DNA of 64,000 bases from Streptomyces cucumeris (GTDB lineage: Bacteria > Actinomycetota > Actinomycetes > Streptomycetales > Streptomycetaceae): contig NZ_JANCLX010000020.1 of NCBI RefSeq assembly GCF_024295805.1, positions 92,085 to 156,084 of the forward strand. The letters run 5' to 3'. Below are positions 56,233 through 64,000 of this stretch, piece after piece. The notes below the pieces were generated by a model. That model was not told where the DNA came from and did not search any database. It saw nothing but the letters and a program-made list of their open reading frames with translations. The stretch's first letter is position 1, and each line of letters opens with the position of its first letter. The translations under genes were made by a program, and so were the position numbers.

Positions 56233-56595
56233 ATGATTCCCGTCTGCCGTATCGAGGACCTGCCGGAGGGCGAGTCGGTGCGTGTCGAGGCCGGCGAGAC
56301 CGGCGGGCCGATCGCCGTATTCCACTCCGAGGGCGCGTTCTACGCCATCGACGACACCTGCAGCCACCAGGACGCCTCTCTCTCGGAAGGCTGGCTGGAA
56401 GGCTGCTACGTCGAATGCCCGCTGCACGCCGCCCTGTTCGACCTGCGCTCCGGCATGCCCACCTGCCTGCCCGCCCGCAAGCCCGTACGGACCCACGCTG
56501 TCACGGTCGTCGACGGAATGCTGTATGTCCACCCCGCGGTGCACGCTGTTCCCGCCGAGCCGGTCCACGCGGTCCAGGAAGAAGCCGTCGCATGA
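56233..56595 (+). CDS. Rieske-type [2Fe-2S] ferredoxin
   Basis: Protein of 120 aa. The Rieske cluster ligands lie in CSHQDASL and CPLHAALFDLRSG, the two-loop pattern of dioxygenase ferredoxins (as in 3-phenylpropionate dioxygenase systems). It should carry electrons from the reductase encoded next to the Rieske oxygenase of the divergent operon. The last ~20 residues are an extra Val/Glu/Ala-rich tail. The start is ATG 56233; the stop overlaps the reductase ATG (ATGA), so the two are coupled. Confidence 0.9.
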   Translation: MIPVCRIEDLPEGESVRVEAGETGGPIAVFHSEGAFYAIDDTCSHQDASLSEGWLEGCYVECPLHAALFDLRSGMPTCLPARKPVRTHAVTVVDGMLYVHPAVHAVPAEPVHAVQEEAVA

Positions 56596-57788
56596 GGACG
56601 GTCACCGTCGTCGGGGCCTCGCTCGCCGGACTGCACGCGGCGCGGGGCCTGCGCTCCCACGGTTTCGACGGGCGGCTGGTGATCGTCGGGGAGGAGCGCC
56701 ACCGCCCCTATGACCGCCCGCCGCTGTCCAAGGAATTCCTCACCCGTCCCGGAGATCCGGACGGCGACCCCGCCCCGCTCGCCCTGACCGACCCCGAGGA
56801 CGAGGCCGAGCTGGACGCCGAATGGCTGCTCGGCGTCCGGGCCGAGGCACTGGACCCCGCCGCGGGGGAGGTCCGGCTCGCCGGCGGGCGCACCGTCCGC
56901 ACCGACGGCGTGGTCATCGCCACCGGCGCCGCCCCCCGCACCCTGCGCGCCACCGCCCTCCCCGGGGTGCACACCCTGCGCACCCTCGACGACGCCGCCC
57001 GGCTCCGCGCCGAGCTGCGCGCGGGCGCCGCCCGGGCGGTGGTGATCGGTGCCGGGTTCATCGGTGCCGAGGTCGCCTCCTCCTGCGCCGCCCTCGGACT
57101 CGACGTCACCGTGGTCGAGGCGGCGCCGCTGCCGCTGGTGCCCCAGCTCGGCACGGAGCTGGCCGGAGTCTGTGCCGCGCTGCACCGCACCAGCGGGGTG
57201 ACCCTGCTGTGCGGCACCCAGGTGGCGACCCTGCGCGGCACCGACCGGGTCACCGGTGTGGAACTCGCCGACGGCCGGGTGCTCCCCGCGGACGTGGTGG
57301 TCGTCGGCATCGGCGTGCGCCCCGTCACCGGCTGGCTGGAGGGCTCCGGGCTGGCCCTCGAGGACGGGGTGCTGTGCGACGAGGGCTGTGTCACCGCACT
57401 GCCCAATGTGGTGGCCGTCGGCGATGTGGCCCGGCTCGCCCGGCCCGGAGTCGGACGCACCGTCCGCGCCGAACACTGGACCAGCGGGATGGAACAGGGC
57501 GGGGTGGCCGCCCGCAATCTGCTCGCCGGATCCACCGTCGAGCCCTTCGCCGCGCTGCCCTACTTCTGGTCCGACCAGTACGGCGCCCGGATCCAGTACG
57601 CCGGGCGGCGCGACCCCGGTGACACCGTCCGGATCGACGAGGGTGACCCCGCCGACCCCGGTGCCGGACTGCTGGCGGTCTACGAACGGGACGGCAGCCC
57701 CACCGCCGTGCTCGGTATCAACCGGCCGCGGCCGTTCATGCGGCTGCGCCGCGAGCTCGCCCGCGCTCCGCAGCCGGCCGGGCGGTGA
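56592..57788 (+). CDS. Ferredoxin-NAD(P)+ reductase (FAD-dependent, rubredoxin/dioxygenase reductase type)
   Basis: Protein of 398 aa. FAD motif VVGASLAGLHAARGLRSHGFDG at the N-terminus, with the family segment RPYDRPPLSKEFL. The NAD(P) Rossmann segment is VVIGAGFIGAEVASSCAALGLDVTVVE, and a C-terminal FAD contact is NVVAVGDVARL. It matches the oxygenase-coupled reductase family (BphA4-like). It would reduce the upstream ferredoxin with NAD(P)H. Its 3' end overlaps the convergent membrane-protein gene by 53 bases. Confidence 0.9.
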   Translation: MRTVTVVGASLAGLHAARGLRSHGFDGRLVIVGEERHRPYDRPPLSKEFLTRPGDPDGDPAPLALTDPEDEAELDAEWLLGVRAEALDPAAGEVRLAGGRTVRTDGVVIATGAAPRTLRATALPGVHTLRTLDDAARLRAELRAGAARAVVIGAGFIGAEVASSCAALGLDVTVVEAAPLPLVPQLGTELAGVCAALHRTSGVTLLCGTQVATLRGTDRVTGVELADGRVLPADVVVVGIGVRPVTGWLEGSGLALEDGVLCDEGCVTALPNVVAVGDVARLARPGVGRTVRAEHWTSGMEQGGVAARNLLAGSTVEPFAALPYFWSDQYGARIQYAGRRDPGDTVRIDEGDPADPGAGLLAVYERDGSPTAVLGINRPRPFMRLRRELARAPQPAGR

Positions 57789-58167
57789 TCCGCTGCGCCC
57801 TGCGCGCCTCCCGGCGCCGGCGGCGCAGCTCCCGCGCCGTGCTGCTGGGCCGGGACACCACCCCGTAGCGCTGGTTCCAGACCTGGCGGGTCACCCACAC
57901 GTCCAGCACGCCCCAGGTCGCCACCACCGTGCTCGCCACCGTGGCGAGCACGGCGGGGAAGGCGAACAACGAACCGGCGAAGGTGCACAGCACCGCCACC
58001 ATCGCCTGCACCAGCGTCACCGCGACGATGATCACTGCTCGCACCGCCGCCGTACGGACCGGGTCGGGCAGCCGCCTGCGGCGGGCCGGCTCCTCGGTCC
58101 ACAGCGGCCGGGCGGTCCGCACCGGGATGTCGCGATCCTTGTCCATGGCGTCGTGTACGGCGTCCAT
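57736..58167 (-). CDS. Small membrane protein, unknown function
   Basis: Protein of 143 aa from ATG 58167 (MDAVHDAMDKDRD) with GGTGGAG upstream. Two adjacent hydrophobic segments (AAVRAVIIVAVTLVQAMVAVLCTFAGSLFAFPAVLATVASTVVATWGVLDVWV) form a helical hairpin, followed by an Arg-rich cytoplasmic tail. No family is recognised. The C-terminal coding end overlaps the reductase gene for 53 bases on the other strand. The tail could be shorter than drawn if a frame error exists, but codon use is normal. Confidence 0.65.
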   Translation of the reverse strand: MDAVHDAMDKDRDIPVRTARPLWTEEPARRRRLPDPVRTAAVRAVIIVAVTLVQAMVAVLCTFAGSLFAFPAVLATVASTVVATWGVLDVWVTRQVWNQRYGVVSRPSSTARELRRRRREARRAQRITARPAAERGRARGAAA

Positions 58168-58541
58168 GACGCTCCACCCCTTCCCACGGCTGTCCCGGCC
58201 CGCCTGCCCAGATAGCGGTACTTGGGACGTATGCCCCCTTGATGTCCCCCGTAACGTCACGAACGGCGGACACCGGAAGTTCCCCGCCCCGGAGGGTGGC
58301 GAGAGGAAAACCGGCCAAGACTCCCCGCTTACGTTCACCCGAAGAGCGGCAGGTGGGTGCCACCGACCGGGGGGTAAGTCGGACAATGGCCCGACAACTC
58401 CCGATCATGAAGGGTGGGTTGATCACTGCATCAACCGGACAGCCCTTCGAGATGGCCGACATGCAGTAGTAGGCTCGCGCCCGCTCGTTGTCGGAACATC
58501 GAACACCGCCCCCGTGCAAGGGGGTTGACGTTGGGGAGGCC
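58168..58541. promoter_or_regulatory. Conservon promoter region with an inverted repeat
   Basis: 374-base gap between the divergent small membrane-protein gene and cvnA. A perfect 7-bp inverted repeat GGTTGAT (58417-58423) / ATCAACC (58430-58436) with a 6-base loop lies ~105-125 bases upstream of cvnA. I see no gene here and no confident -10/-35 pair. Confidence 0.4.
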
Positions 58542-61307
58542 ATGCGCTTTCGCGGGAAGTCCATCCGCCGGAAGATCGTGGCGCTGTTGCTGGTGCCGCT
58601 TGTCTCACTGACGGCAATCTGGGCCTTCGCTACAGTGATCACTGGTCGGGAAGCGATGCAGCTGCTGGACGCATCGGACATCATCGACAAGGCGGGCCAG
58701 CCGGCGGAGGAAGCGGTGCACGCCGTCCAGAAGGAACGGCGGCAGACCCTCATCCTGCTCGCGGACCCCCGCCAGTCGGACGCGCTGCCCGTGCTGCACA
58801 CACAGCAGCGCAAAACCGACGAGGTCATCGGCACCCTGCGGGAGGCCGCCGCGGACGGCGACGTACGCGACCTCATGAACGGCGACTCCCGGGACCAGCT
58901 CGGCGCGATCCTCAAGGCGGCCGACGGGCTCGACAGTCTGCGCCGGAAGGTCGAGGACAACGGCATCACCCGGATCGCAGCATATGAGTACTACAACAAA
59001 CTCGTCGACCTCTGCTACACCTTCCGCAGTTCGCTGCACGCCGTGCCCGATACCGACCTGGACAAGCAGGGCCGGGCACTGGTCGCGATGATCCGCGCCC
59101 GGGAGGCGCTCTCCCGTGAGGACGCCCTCTACGTCTCGGGGCTCACGGCGCGCAAGATGACGCTGGCCGACCTCCAGGCGATGTCCGACCTCATCGCCGA
59201 GCGCACCCTGCTCTACGAGACCAATCTGCCGATCCTGCCCGCCTCGGAGCAGAAGATCTTCGCCGACTACCGGCGCACCAACTCCGCCCCCGCCGCGCTG
59301 CGGATCGCCGAGGGCAAGATCCTGTCCACGATGGATCCCAAGGTGGCCATCAAGGCCCTGGACCAGGAGCACTGGGAGGCCGCCGCGGGGCCGGTGCTCA
59401 ACGACTACGACCGGCTCGGCGACGAGGCCACCGACCGGCTCCAGGACCGGATCGACCCGGTCGCCAACAGCGTGATGCTCAAGGCGGGCGCGGCCGGCAT
59501 CCTCGGTCTGCTGGCCCTGGTCGTCTCGGTCTTCGTCTCGTTCCGGATCGGCCGCGCGCTGGTCCGCGACCTCTCCGGGCTCCGCAAGGACGCCCAGGAG
59601 GTCGCCAGCGTCCGGCTGCCCAGCGTGATGCGCCGCCTCGGCGCGGGGGAGAAGGTGGACGTCGAGACCGAGGCGCCCCGGCTCGACTACGGCCCCGATG
59701 AGATGGGCCAGGTCGGCCAGGCCGTCAACACCCTCCAGCGAGCGGCCGTCGAGGCCGCCGTCAAACAGGCCGAACTGCGCCAGGGCGTCTCCGAGGTCTT
59801 CGTCAACCTCGCCCGCCGCAGCCAGGTGCTGCTGCACCGCCAGCTCACCCTGCTGGACGCCATGGAGCGGCGCACCGAGGACACCGACGAACTCGCCGAC
59901 CTGTTCCGGCTGGACCATATGACCACCCGTATGCGGCGGCACGCCGAGGGCCTGGTCATCCTCTCCGGCGCCGCGCCCTCGCGGCAGTGGCGCAAGCCGA
60001 TCCAGCTCATGGACGTGGTGCGCGCCGCCGTCGCCGAGGTCGAGGACTACGAGCGGATCGAGGTCCGCCGGATGCCCCGGCTGGCCGTCAACGGCCCGGC
60101 CGTCGGCGACCTCACCCACCTCATCGCCGAACTGCTGGAGAACGCCACCGTGTTCTCCCCGCCGCACACCGCCGTCCAGGTGCACGGTGAGCGGGTGGCC
60201 AAGGGTTTCACCCTGGAGATCCACGACCGCGGCCTCGGGATGACCCCCGACGCGCTCATGGAGGCCAACCTCCGGCTCGCCGAGACCCCCGAGTTCGAGC
60301 TGTCCGACACCGACCGGCTCGGGCTGTTCGTGGTCAGCCGGCTCGCCCAGCGCCAGGGCGTCCGCGTCTCGCTCCAGCCCTCCCCGTACGGCGGCACCAC
60401 GGCCGTCGTCCTCATCCCCGGCACCCTGCTCAACGACGATGACGCCGGGGACGACACCGACGACCGCGGCCGCGGGCAGAGTTATGACCGGCTCGGCCCG
60501 CAGAGCAGGCTCCAGGCGGTCCAGGAACGGACCGCCCCGTTCGAGGACCCCTCGGCGGCCGTGGCCTTCCCGTCCGGTCCGACCCGGACCCTGCCGCCGA
60601 TCAACGGACCGGTCGAGCTCGAACCACCGGTCGCCCCGCACCCGGTCCAGGAGCCCGAGGAGGACGAGGAACTCGGCGGGATCTTCCGGGCCCGCGGGCT
60701 GCCCGGCCAGCGCCCCGTCCCCGAGGCCGAGCGGCACCAGCCCGCTCCGCAGCCGCTGCCGGGCAACGGCCCGGCCCCGCTGCCCCGCCGCGTCCCGCCG
60801 GTGCTGGTCTCCGACCACGGCCGCCCGGTCGAGGGCAACGCCGCCGGCGGGGGCCGGCACGCCCGCCCGCACAGCGTCGACCAGCCCTCCCGGGCCGAAC
60901 GGCCGGACCCGGCCCAGGGACCGGCCCCGGTGGCGCGGGGGCAGGCACCCGGCCAGGGCCAGGGGTACGGCTCGGGGCACACACCGGCACCGGGCCAGGA
61001 CCGCGGCCCGTCCTGGGCGGCGGACCGGACGCCCGAACGTCCGGTGCCACCGCAGCGTTCGGCCTCCGGACTGCCCCGGCGCGTCCGGCAGGCCAGCCTG
61101 GCCCCGCAGCTGAGGAACGACCCCACGCAAGCGAACGAGGCGGACAGGTACCCTGCGGACACCGATCCCGAACGGGAGGCCGAGCAGGCGCGGGCCACCA
61201 TGGCCTCCCTCCAGCGGGGTTGGCAGCGCGGCCGGCGGCAGACGGGCAGCGGTCCCGGGGCGCCGGACACAGCACCAGGAACGACACATGAGGGGGACGG
61301 TCGATGA
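58542..61307 (+). CDS. cvnA: Conservon sensor histidine-kinase-like protein CvnA (NIT domain)
   Basis: Protein of 921 aa. TM1 (IVALLLVPLVSLTAIWAFATVI, ~11-32), an extracellular nitrate/nitrite-sensing-like NIT domain (~35-305), TM2 (LKAGAAGILGLLALVVSVFVSF, ~310-333), a HAMP-like linker, a dimerisation region (SQVLLHRQLTLLDAMERRTEDTDELADLFRLDH), then an HATPase fold with N-box LLENATVFSPP near 530 and DRGLGMT. A ~290-residue Pro/Arg/Gly-rich disordered tail follows, typical of CvnA. The start ATG 58542 has GGGGAGG very close upstream. It heads the conservon, coupled to cvnB by ATGA. Confidence 0.92.
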   Translation: MRFRGKSIRRKIVALLLVPLVSLTAIWAFATVITGREAMQLLDASDIIDKAGQPAEEAVHAVQKERRQTLILLADPRQSDALPVLHTQQRKTDEVIGTLREAAADGDVRDLMNGDSRDQLGAILKAADGLDSLRRKVEDNGITRIAAYEYYNKLVDLCYTFRSSLHAVPDTDLDKQGRALVAMIRAREALSREDALYVSGLTARKMTLADLQAMSDLIAERTLLYETNLPILPASEQKIFADYRRTNSAPAALRIAEGKILSTMDPKVAIKALDQEHWEAAAGPVLNDYDRLGDEATDRLQDRIDPVANSVMLKAGAAGILGLLALVVSVFVSFRIGRALVRDLSGLRKDAQEVASVRLPSVMRRLGAGEKVDVETEAPRLDYGPDEMGQVGQAVNTLQRAAVEAAVKQAELRQGVSEVFVNLARRSQVLLHRQLTLLDAMERRTEDTDELADLFRLDHMTTRMRRHAEGLVILSGAAPSRQWRKPIQLMDVVRAAVAEVEDYERIEVRRMPRLAVNGPAVGDLTHLIAELLENATVFSPPHTAVQVHGERVAKGFTLEIHDRGLGMTPDALMEANLRLAETPEFELSDTDRLGLFVVSRLAQRQGVRVSLQPSPYGGTTAVVLIPGTLLNDDDAGDDTDDRGRGQSYDRLGPQSRLQAVQERTAPFEDPSAAVAFPSGPTRTLPPINGPVELEPPVAPHPVQEPEEDEELGGIFRARGLPGQRPVPEAERHQPAPQPLPGNGPAPLPRRVPPVLVSDHGRPVEGNAAGGGRHARPHSVDQPSRAERPDPAQGPAPVARGQAPGQGQGYGSGHTPAPGQDRGPSWAADRTPERPVPPQRSASGLPRRVRQASLAPQLRNDPTQANEADRYPADTDPEREAEQARATMASLQRGWQRGRRQTGSGPGAPDTAPGTTHEGDGR

Positions 61308-61732
61308 CCGCATCGAACGCCGCAGCACGGAACGCCTCGGCACGGACGTCGGGCGAACTCAACTGGCTGCTTGACGAACTGGTCGGACGGGTGGGCAGCA
61401 TCCGCAAGGCGCTGGTCCTGTCCGGGGACGGTCTGCCCACCGGCGGCTCCCGCGATCTGTCCCGGGAGGACGGTGAGCACCTGGCCGCCGTGGCGTCCGG
61501 GTTCCACAGCCTCGCCAAGGGCGTCGGCCGCCACTTCGACGTCGGCCGGGTGCGGCAGACCATCATCGAACTCGACGACGCCTTCCTGTTCGTCACCGCG
61601 GCGGGCGACGGCAGTTGCCTGGCGGTGCTCGCCGACGCCGACTCCGATGTCGGGCAGGTGGCCTACGAGATGACGCTGCTGGTGAAGCGGGTGGGCGCAC
61701 ATCTGGGCTCCGCTCCGCGCGCCGGCGGGTGA
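61304..61732 (+). CDS. cvnB: Conservon roadblock/LC7 protein CvnB
   Basis: Protein of 142 aa with the roadblock/LC7 fold: LNWLLDELVGRVGSIRKALVLSGDGLPTGGSRDLSREDGEHLAAVASG, then the beta strand FLFVTAAGDGSCLAVLADADSDVG and the C-terminal helix. It is the GTPase-activating-type partner of CvnD in conservon membrane complexes. The start overlaps the cvnA stop. Confidence 0.94.
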   Translation: MTASNAAARNASARTSGELNWLLDELVGRVGSIRKALVLSGDGLPTGGSRDLSREDGEHLAAVASGFHSLAKGVGRHFDVGRVRQTIIELDDAFLFVTAAGDGSCLAVLADADSDVGQVAYEMTLLVKRVGAHLGSAPRAGG

Positions 61733-61747
61733 CGGAGGCCGGGGGAC

Positions 61748-62143
61748 ATGACCCGAGGCGGGGAACAGACCGGCCGCTGGTTCGACGACGCCGCCGGACC
61801 GGTGGTCCGGCCCTACGCGATGACACGGGGGCGCACCCGCAGCGCCGCGGAGGGAAAGCTCGATCTGATCGCGGTCGTCGTCGCCGACGCTGTGCACCAA
61901 CGGACCGTCACCGACCAGACGTTGTCCCCGGAGCACATCGACATCGTCGAGATGAGCCGCGGTACCCCACAGTCCGTCGCCGAGCTGGCGGCCGAACTCG
62001 ACCTGCCGGTCGGGGTGGTCCGCGTACTCATCGGTGACCTGCTCCACGCGGCACTCGTCCGAGTGTCCCGGCCAGTACCTCCGGCGGAACTGCCGGACGA
62101 GAGGATTCTGCGCGAGGTGATCAATGGTCTACGGGCACTCTGA
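61748..62143 (+). CDS. cvnC: Conservon DUF742 protein CvnC
   Basis: Protein of 131 aa of the DUF742 family: VVRPYAMTRGRTRSAAEGKLDLIAVV near the start, then a winged-helix-like SPEHIDIVEMSRGTPQSVAELAAELDLPVGVVRVLIGDLLHAALV. It lies 15 bases after cvnB and its 3' end overlaps the cvnD start by 20 bases. Confidence 0.93.
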   Translation: MTRGGEQTGRWFDDAAGPVVRPYAMTRGRTRSAAEGKLDLIAVVVADAVHQRTVTDQTLSPEHIDIVEMSRGTPQSVAELAAELDLPVGVVRVLIGDLLHAALVRVSRPVPPAELPDERILREVINGLRAL

Positions 62144-62717
62144 CCTAGGCCGCTCTCCCATCGTCGAACCGGTCACGCTCAAGATACTTGTGGCGGGCGG
62201 CTTCGGCGCCGGTAAGACGACCTTGGTGGGCGCGGTCAGCGAGATCAAACCGCTGCGCACCGAGGAGCTTCTCACCGAGGCGGGCCGGCCGGTCGACGAC
62301 ATCGCGGGGGTGGAGGGCAAGAAGACCACCACCGTCGCCATGGACTTCGGGCGCATCACGCTCCGCGAGGACCTCGTCCTCTACCTCTTCGGCACCCCCG
62401 GACAGGACCGCTTCTGGTTCCTGTGGGACGAACTCGCCACCGGTGCGCTGGGCGCGGTGGTGCTGGCCGACACCCGGCGGCTCGAGGACTGCTTCGCCGC
62501 CATCGACTACTTCGAACGGCGCGGTATCGCCTTCACGGTGGCCGTCAACTGCTTCGAGGGCGCGGACCGCTACCCCGAGGAGTCGGTGCGCGACGCGCTC
62601 GACCTCGACCCCGGCACCCCGGTCATCCTGTGCGACGCCCGTGAGCGCGAGTCCGCCAAGAACGTGCTGATCTCGGTGGTCGAGCACGCGATGCTGGCCT
62701 CGGCGACCCGGCGCTAG
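62124..62717 (+). CDS. cvnD: Conservon Ras-like GTPase CvnD
   Basis: Protein of 197 aa, small GTPase. G1 motif GGFGAGKT at 25-32, G3 as YLFGTPGQDRFWFLWDEL, and a degenerate G4 (VNCFEG) in place of NKxD, as is normal for conservon GTPases. It completes the cvnABCD set, which in Streptomyces forms a membrane complex affecting development and metabolism. The start ATG 62124 lies inside cvnC with GAGGTGA upstream. No fifth (P450) gene follows; a hairpin does. Confidence 0.94.
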   Translation: MVYGHSDLGRSPIVEPVTLKILVAGGFGAGKTTLVGAVSEIKPLRTEELLTEAGRPVDDIAGVEGKKTTTVAMDFGRITLREDLVLYLFGTPGQDRFWFLWDELATGALGAVVLADTRRLEDCFAAIDYFERRGIAFTVAVNCFEGADRYPEESVRDALDLDPGTPVILCDARERESAKNVLISVVEHAMLASATRR

Positions 62718-62744
62718 CCGCCCCGTCCGGGGCCCGGCGCGACC

Positions 62745-62779
62745 ACGGCCCGTACCCCGCCGTCCGGGGTACGGGCCGT
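62745..62779. terminator. Bidirectional hairpin between cvnD and glpK
   Basis: Perfect 14-bp stem ACGGCCCGTACCCC / GGGGTACGGGCCGT with a 7-base loop, between two convergent genes. Confidence 0.8.
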
Positions 62780-62809
62780 CGCCCTGTGCCGGTGGGGTCC
62801 GGCAAGACG

Positions 62810-64000
62810 TTACGCCTCGGCGTCCGCCGCCCGGCCCTGGTCGCCCCGGTCGTCCTTGTGCCAGCCGAAGCTGCGCTCCACCGCCATGCGCCAGTTGCCG
62901 TACTCGCGCTCCCGCTCCGCCGCCTCCATCCGCGGCGTCCACTCGGTGTCGCGCTGCCAGTGGGTCCGCAGCTCGTCGAGGTCCTGCCACACCCCGGTGG
63001 CCAGCCCGGCCGCGTACGCCGCGCCCAGACAGGTGGTCTCGGAGACCACCGGACGGATCACCGGGACACCGAGCACATCGGCCTGGTGCTGCATCAGCAG
63101 CCCGTTGGCGGTCATCCCGCCGTCGACCTTGAGCGTGGTGATCCGCACCCCGGAGTCCTGGTACATCGCGTCGACCACCTCACGCGTCTGCCAGCTCGTG
63201 GCCTCCAGTACGGCCCGTGCCAGATGCGCCTTGGTGACGTACCGGGTCAGACCGGTGACCACACCCCGCGCGTCGGAGCGCCAGTACGGGGCGAACAACC
63301 CGGAGAACGCCGGGACGATATACGCGCCACCGTTGTCGGACACGCTCGCGGCCAGCGGTTCGATCTCGTCCGCGGACCGGATGATGCCGAGCTGGTCCCG
63401 GAACCACTGCACCAGCGCCCCGGTGATGGCGATCGAGCCCTCCAGACAGTAGACGGGCCGCTCACCGCCGAGCCGGTAGCCCATCGTGGTCAGCAGTCCG
63501 CTCTTGGAGGGCACCGGACGGTCGCCGGTGTTCAGCAGCAGGAAACTCCCGGTGCCGTAGGTGTTCTTGGCCTCGCCCACGCCGTAGCAGGTCTGGCCGA
63601 ACACCGCGGCCTGCTGGTCACCGAGGGCGGAGGCCACCGGTACCCCGGCGAGCTGGCCCACCGCCGTGCCGTACACCTCGGCCGAGGAGCGGATCTCCGG
63701 CAGCATCGCCTCGGGGATGTTCATTGCGGACAGGATCGAGCCGTCCCACTGGAGGGTTTCCAGGTCCATCAGCAGGGTGCGCCCGGCATTGGTGACGTCG
63801 GTGACATGCACCCCGCCGTCGGTGCCGCCGGTGAGGTTCCAGATCAGCCAGGAGTCGATGGTGCCGAAGGCGATCTCACCGAGTTCGGCGCGGCGGCGCA
63901 GCCCGGGGACGTTGTCCAGCAGCCAGGCGGCTTTCGGCCCGGAGAAGTAACTGGCCAGCGGCAGCCCGGTGGTGTCCCGGAAGCGGTCCTGGCCGTGTTC
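62810..64000 (-). CDS. glpK: Glycerol kinase, 5' part beyond the window
   Basis: The last 396 aa of an FGGY kinase are present; about 110 N-terminal residues are missing off the right edge. Visible glycerol-kinase blocks include FGTIDSWLIWNLTGG, LGDQQAAVFGQTCYGVGEAKNTYGTGSFLLLNTG, and the C-terminal KVDGGMTANGLLMQHQADVLGVPVIRPVVSETTCLGAAYAAGLATGVW. It phosphorylates glycerol to glycerol 3-phosphate. The tail (FGWHKDDRGDQGRAADAEA) is ordinary. It is probably in an operon with upstream glpF/glpD genes outside the window. Confidence 0.93.
   Translation of the reverse strand, partial: EHGQDRFRDTTGLPLASYFSGPKAAWLLDNVPGLRRRAELGEIAFGTIDSWLIWNLTGGTDGGVHVTDVTNAGRTLLMDLETLQWDGSILSAMNIPEAMLPEIRSSAEVYGTAVGQLAGVPVASALGDQQAAVFGQTCYGVGEAKNTYGTGSFLLLNTGDRPVPSKSGLLTTMGYRLGGERPVYCLEGSIAITGALVQWFRDQLGIIRSADEIEPLAASVSDNGGAYIVPAFSGLFAPYWRSDARGVVTGLTRYVTKAHLARAVLEATSWQTREVVDAMYQDSGVRITTLKVDGGMTANGLLMQHQADVLGVPVIRPVVSETTCLGAAYAAGLATGVWQDLDELRTHWQRDTEWTPRMEAAEREREYGNWRMAVERSFGWHKDDRGDQGRAADAEA

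Noticed and set aside
58605..61343. 912-codon minus-strand frame opposite cvnA
   Set aside because: Shadow of a recognisable CvnA; no coherent domain.

Overview
The window is high-GC (low-seventies per cent by eye) actinobacterial chromosome, almost certainly Streptomyces. The indicators are a complete conservon (cvnABCD), a WhiB-like protein, an NsdA-type regulator, a LuxR-family LAL regulator, a mycothiol-type formaldehyde dehydrogenase, strong third-position GC bias, many GTG starts and a rare TTA leucine codon. No tRNA, rRNA, CRISPR array, insertion sequence or prophage was seen. The last gene (glycerol kinase) runs off the right edge. The first ~75 bases, and a stretch near 55.32-55.44 kb, are C/G homopolymer tracts that look like sequence or assembly artefacts; the second one breaks an IclR-family gene.

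Layout. (1) 0.1-13.5 kb, mixed chromosomal genes: a class I terpene synthase with a TTA codon near its start, a divergent LAL regulator, a conserved unknown, a Tat-exported peptidoglycan amidase, an APH-fold phosphotransferase divergent from an NsdA-like regulator, a PAS/SpoIIE phosphatase and a HEAT-repeat protein. (2) 13.7-16.1 kb: two translationally coupled GT4 glycosyltransferases. (3) 16.2-27.3 kb: a 5-oxoproline (pyroglutamate) region. It holds a fused ATP-dependent 5-oxoprolinase, a small WhiB-like protein, a pxpA-pxpB-pxpC operon, a GntR/FCD regulator, and a second operon DUF969-DUF979-pcp-DUF2891. The pxp and DUF969 promoters share an almost identical -35/operator/-10 block, so the two operons form one regulon.

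(4) 27.4-35.5 kb: a three-gene operon ordered like mukF-mukE-mukB, encoding a kleisin-like protein, a winged-helix protein and an 1843-residue SMC-like ATPase. It is the best candidate here for an under-described system, a Wadjet/Mks relative with no nuclease (JetD/MksG) gene beside it. (5) 35.5-45.1 kb: one convergent giant gene (about 3212 aa) encoding three IPT/TIG domains and 29 Ig/PKD-like repeats, with no visible signal peptide. (6) 45.5-57.8 kb: a choline/glycine-betaine-type catabolic locus. It has a GMC dehydrogenase, an APC-family permease, a betaine-aldehyde-type dehydrogenase, a Rieske quaternary-ammonium oxygenase, a dimethylglycine-oxidase-like flavoprotein, a mycothiol-dependent formaldehyde dehydrogenase and an IclR regulator. 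A divergent Rieske ferredoxin and reductase probably feed electrons to the oxygenase. A 29-bp element shared by both promoter regions is the likely regulator site. (7) 57.7-64 kb: a small membrane protein, the conservon cvnA-D, and glpK (partial).

How the parts work together. In region 3, Pcp releases pyroglutamate from peptides, DUF969/DUF979 may move it across the membrane, and PxpABC and the fused oxoprolinase convert it to glutamate. In region 6 the substrate is oxidised to a betaine and demethylated stepwise. The Rieske step would release formaldehyde, which explains the mycothiol-dependent dehydrogenase heading the operon. All functional calls are from reading protein motifs and gene order; no database search was run.
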